Shown here piece after piece: positions 5,546-5,569 of a DNA stretch of 5,569 bases. The notes below the pieces were generated by a model. That model ran no database searches. It was not told where the DNA came from and was given only the letters and a program-made list of their open reading frames with translations. Each line of letters begins with the position of its first letter. Positions within the stretch are counted from its first letter, which is position 1. Position numbers and translations under genes: made by a program. Source of the stretch: Chloroflexota bacterium (GTDB lineage: Bacteria; Chloroflexota; Limnocylindria; Limnocylindrales; CSP1-4); the NCBI GenBank assembly GCA_016200745.1, contig JACQEF010000311.1:1-5569 (forward strand), in the 5' to 3' direction.

Positions 5546-5551
5546 ATTGTA
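5546..5551 (-). promoter_or_regulatory. Candidate -10 promoter box of the rplU operon
   Basis: The transcribed-strand hexamer TACAAT matches five of six bases of the sigma-70 consensus TATAAT and stands out as an AT-rich island in GC-rich DNA. It lies 92 bp before the rplU ATG. A -35 hexamer at normal spacing would fall outside the right edge of the window, so it cannot be examined. This is the best candidate promoter in the window for the rplU-rpmA genes and perhaps everything downstream. Confidence 0.55.
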
Positions 5552-5569
5552 CGTCTCGGAGCGTGCACC

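Noticed and set aside
5206..5568. Minus-strand frame beginning near the right edge and overlapping the rplU start
   Set aside because: It is out of frame with rplU, Arg-rich and without motifs, and it crosses the candidate promoter and leader.

Overview
The window is a compact, high-GC (roughly 70%) bacterial chromosome segment in which every supported gene lies on the minus strand. The genes are read from the right end of the window to the left. Gene content is housekeeping and centred on translation: 50S proteins L21, L27 and L31, peptide chain release factor 1 (RF1) and its methyltransferase PrmC. A DUF1385 membrane protein sits in the middle of the set. A Cof-type HAD phosphatase and the first 20 codons of one more gene close the left end. 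I see no mobile element, CRISPR array, tRNA, rRNA or defence gene.

Layout in transcription order: a promoter-like TACAAT box and a leader of about 86 nt with hairpin potential (5454-5551); rplU (5453-4791); rpmA 3 bp later (4787-4512); a 73-bp gap with two back-to-back hairpins; rpmE (4438-4226); a 99-bp gap with a possible second promoter; the DUF1385 gene (4126-3158); prfA, overlapping it by 4 bp (3161-2064); prmC 16 bp later (2047-1124); an 83-bp gap; the HAD phosphatase gene (1040-57); and a gene starting in a 4-bp overlap at 60 that runs off the left edge.

The genes form a functional set. L21, L27 and L31 are large-subunit proteins. RF1 terminates translation at UAA and UAG, and PrmC methylates the glutamine of its GGQ motif. 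The cut-off last gene may be a TsaC/Sua5-type tRNA t6A synthesis enzyme, judged only from its N-terminal shape and its place after prmC.

The organism cannot be named from this window alone. High GC, frequent GTG starts, the rpmE-DUF1385-prfA-prmC order and the NLPY form of the PrmC motif would suit a high-GC Chloroflexota lineage, but this is an inference of modest confidence. The less ordinary points are an L21 that is twice the usual length, with a histone-H1-like Ala/Lys/Pro tail; the contiguous hairpin pair before rpmE; a possible leaderless promoter at the DUF1385 gene; and an Ala-rich tail on the HAD protein. I found no evidence of a new multi-gene system.
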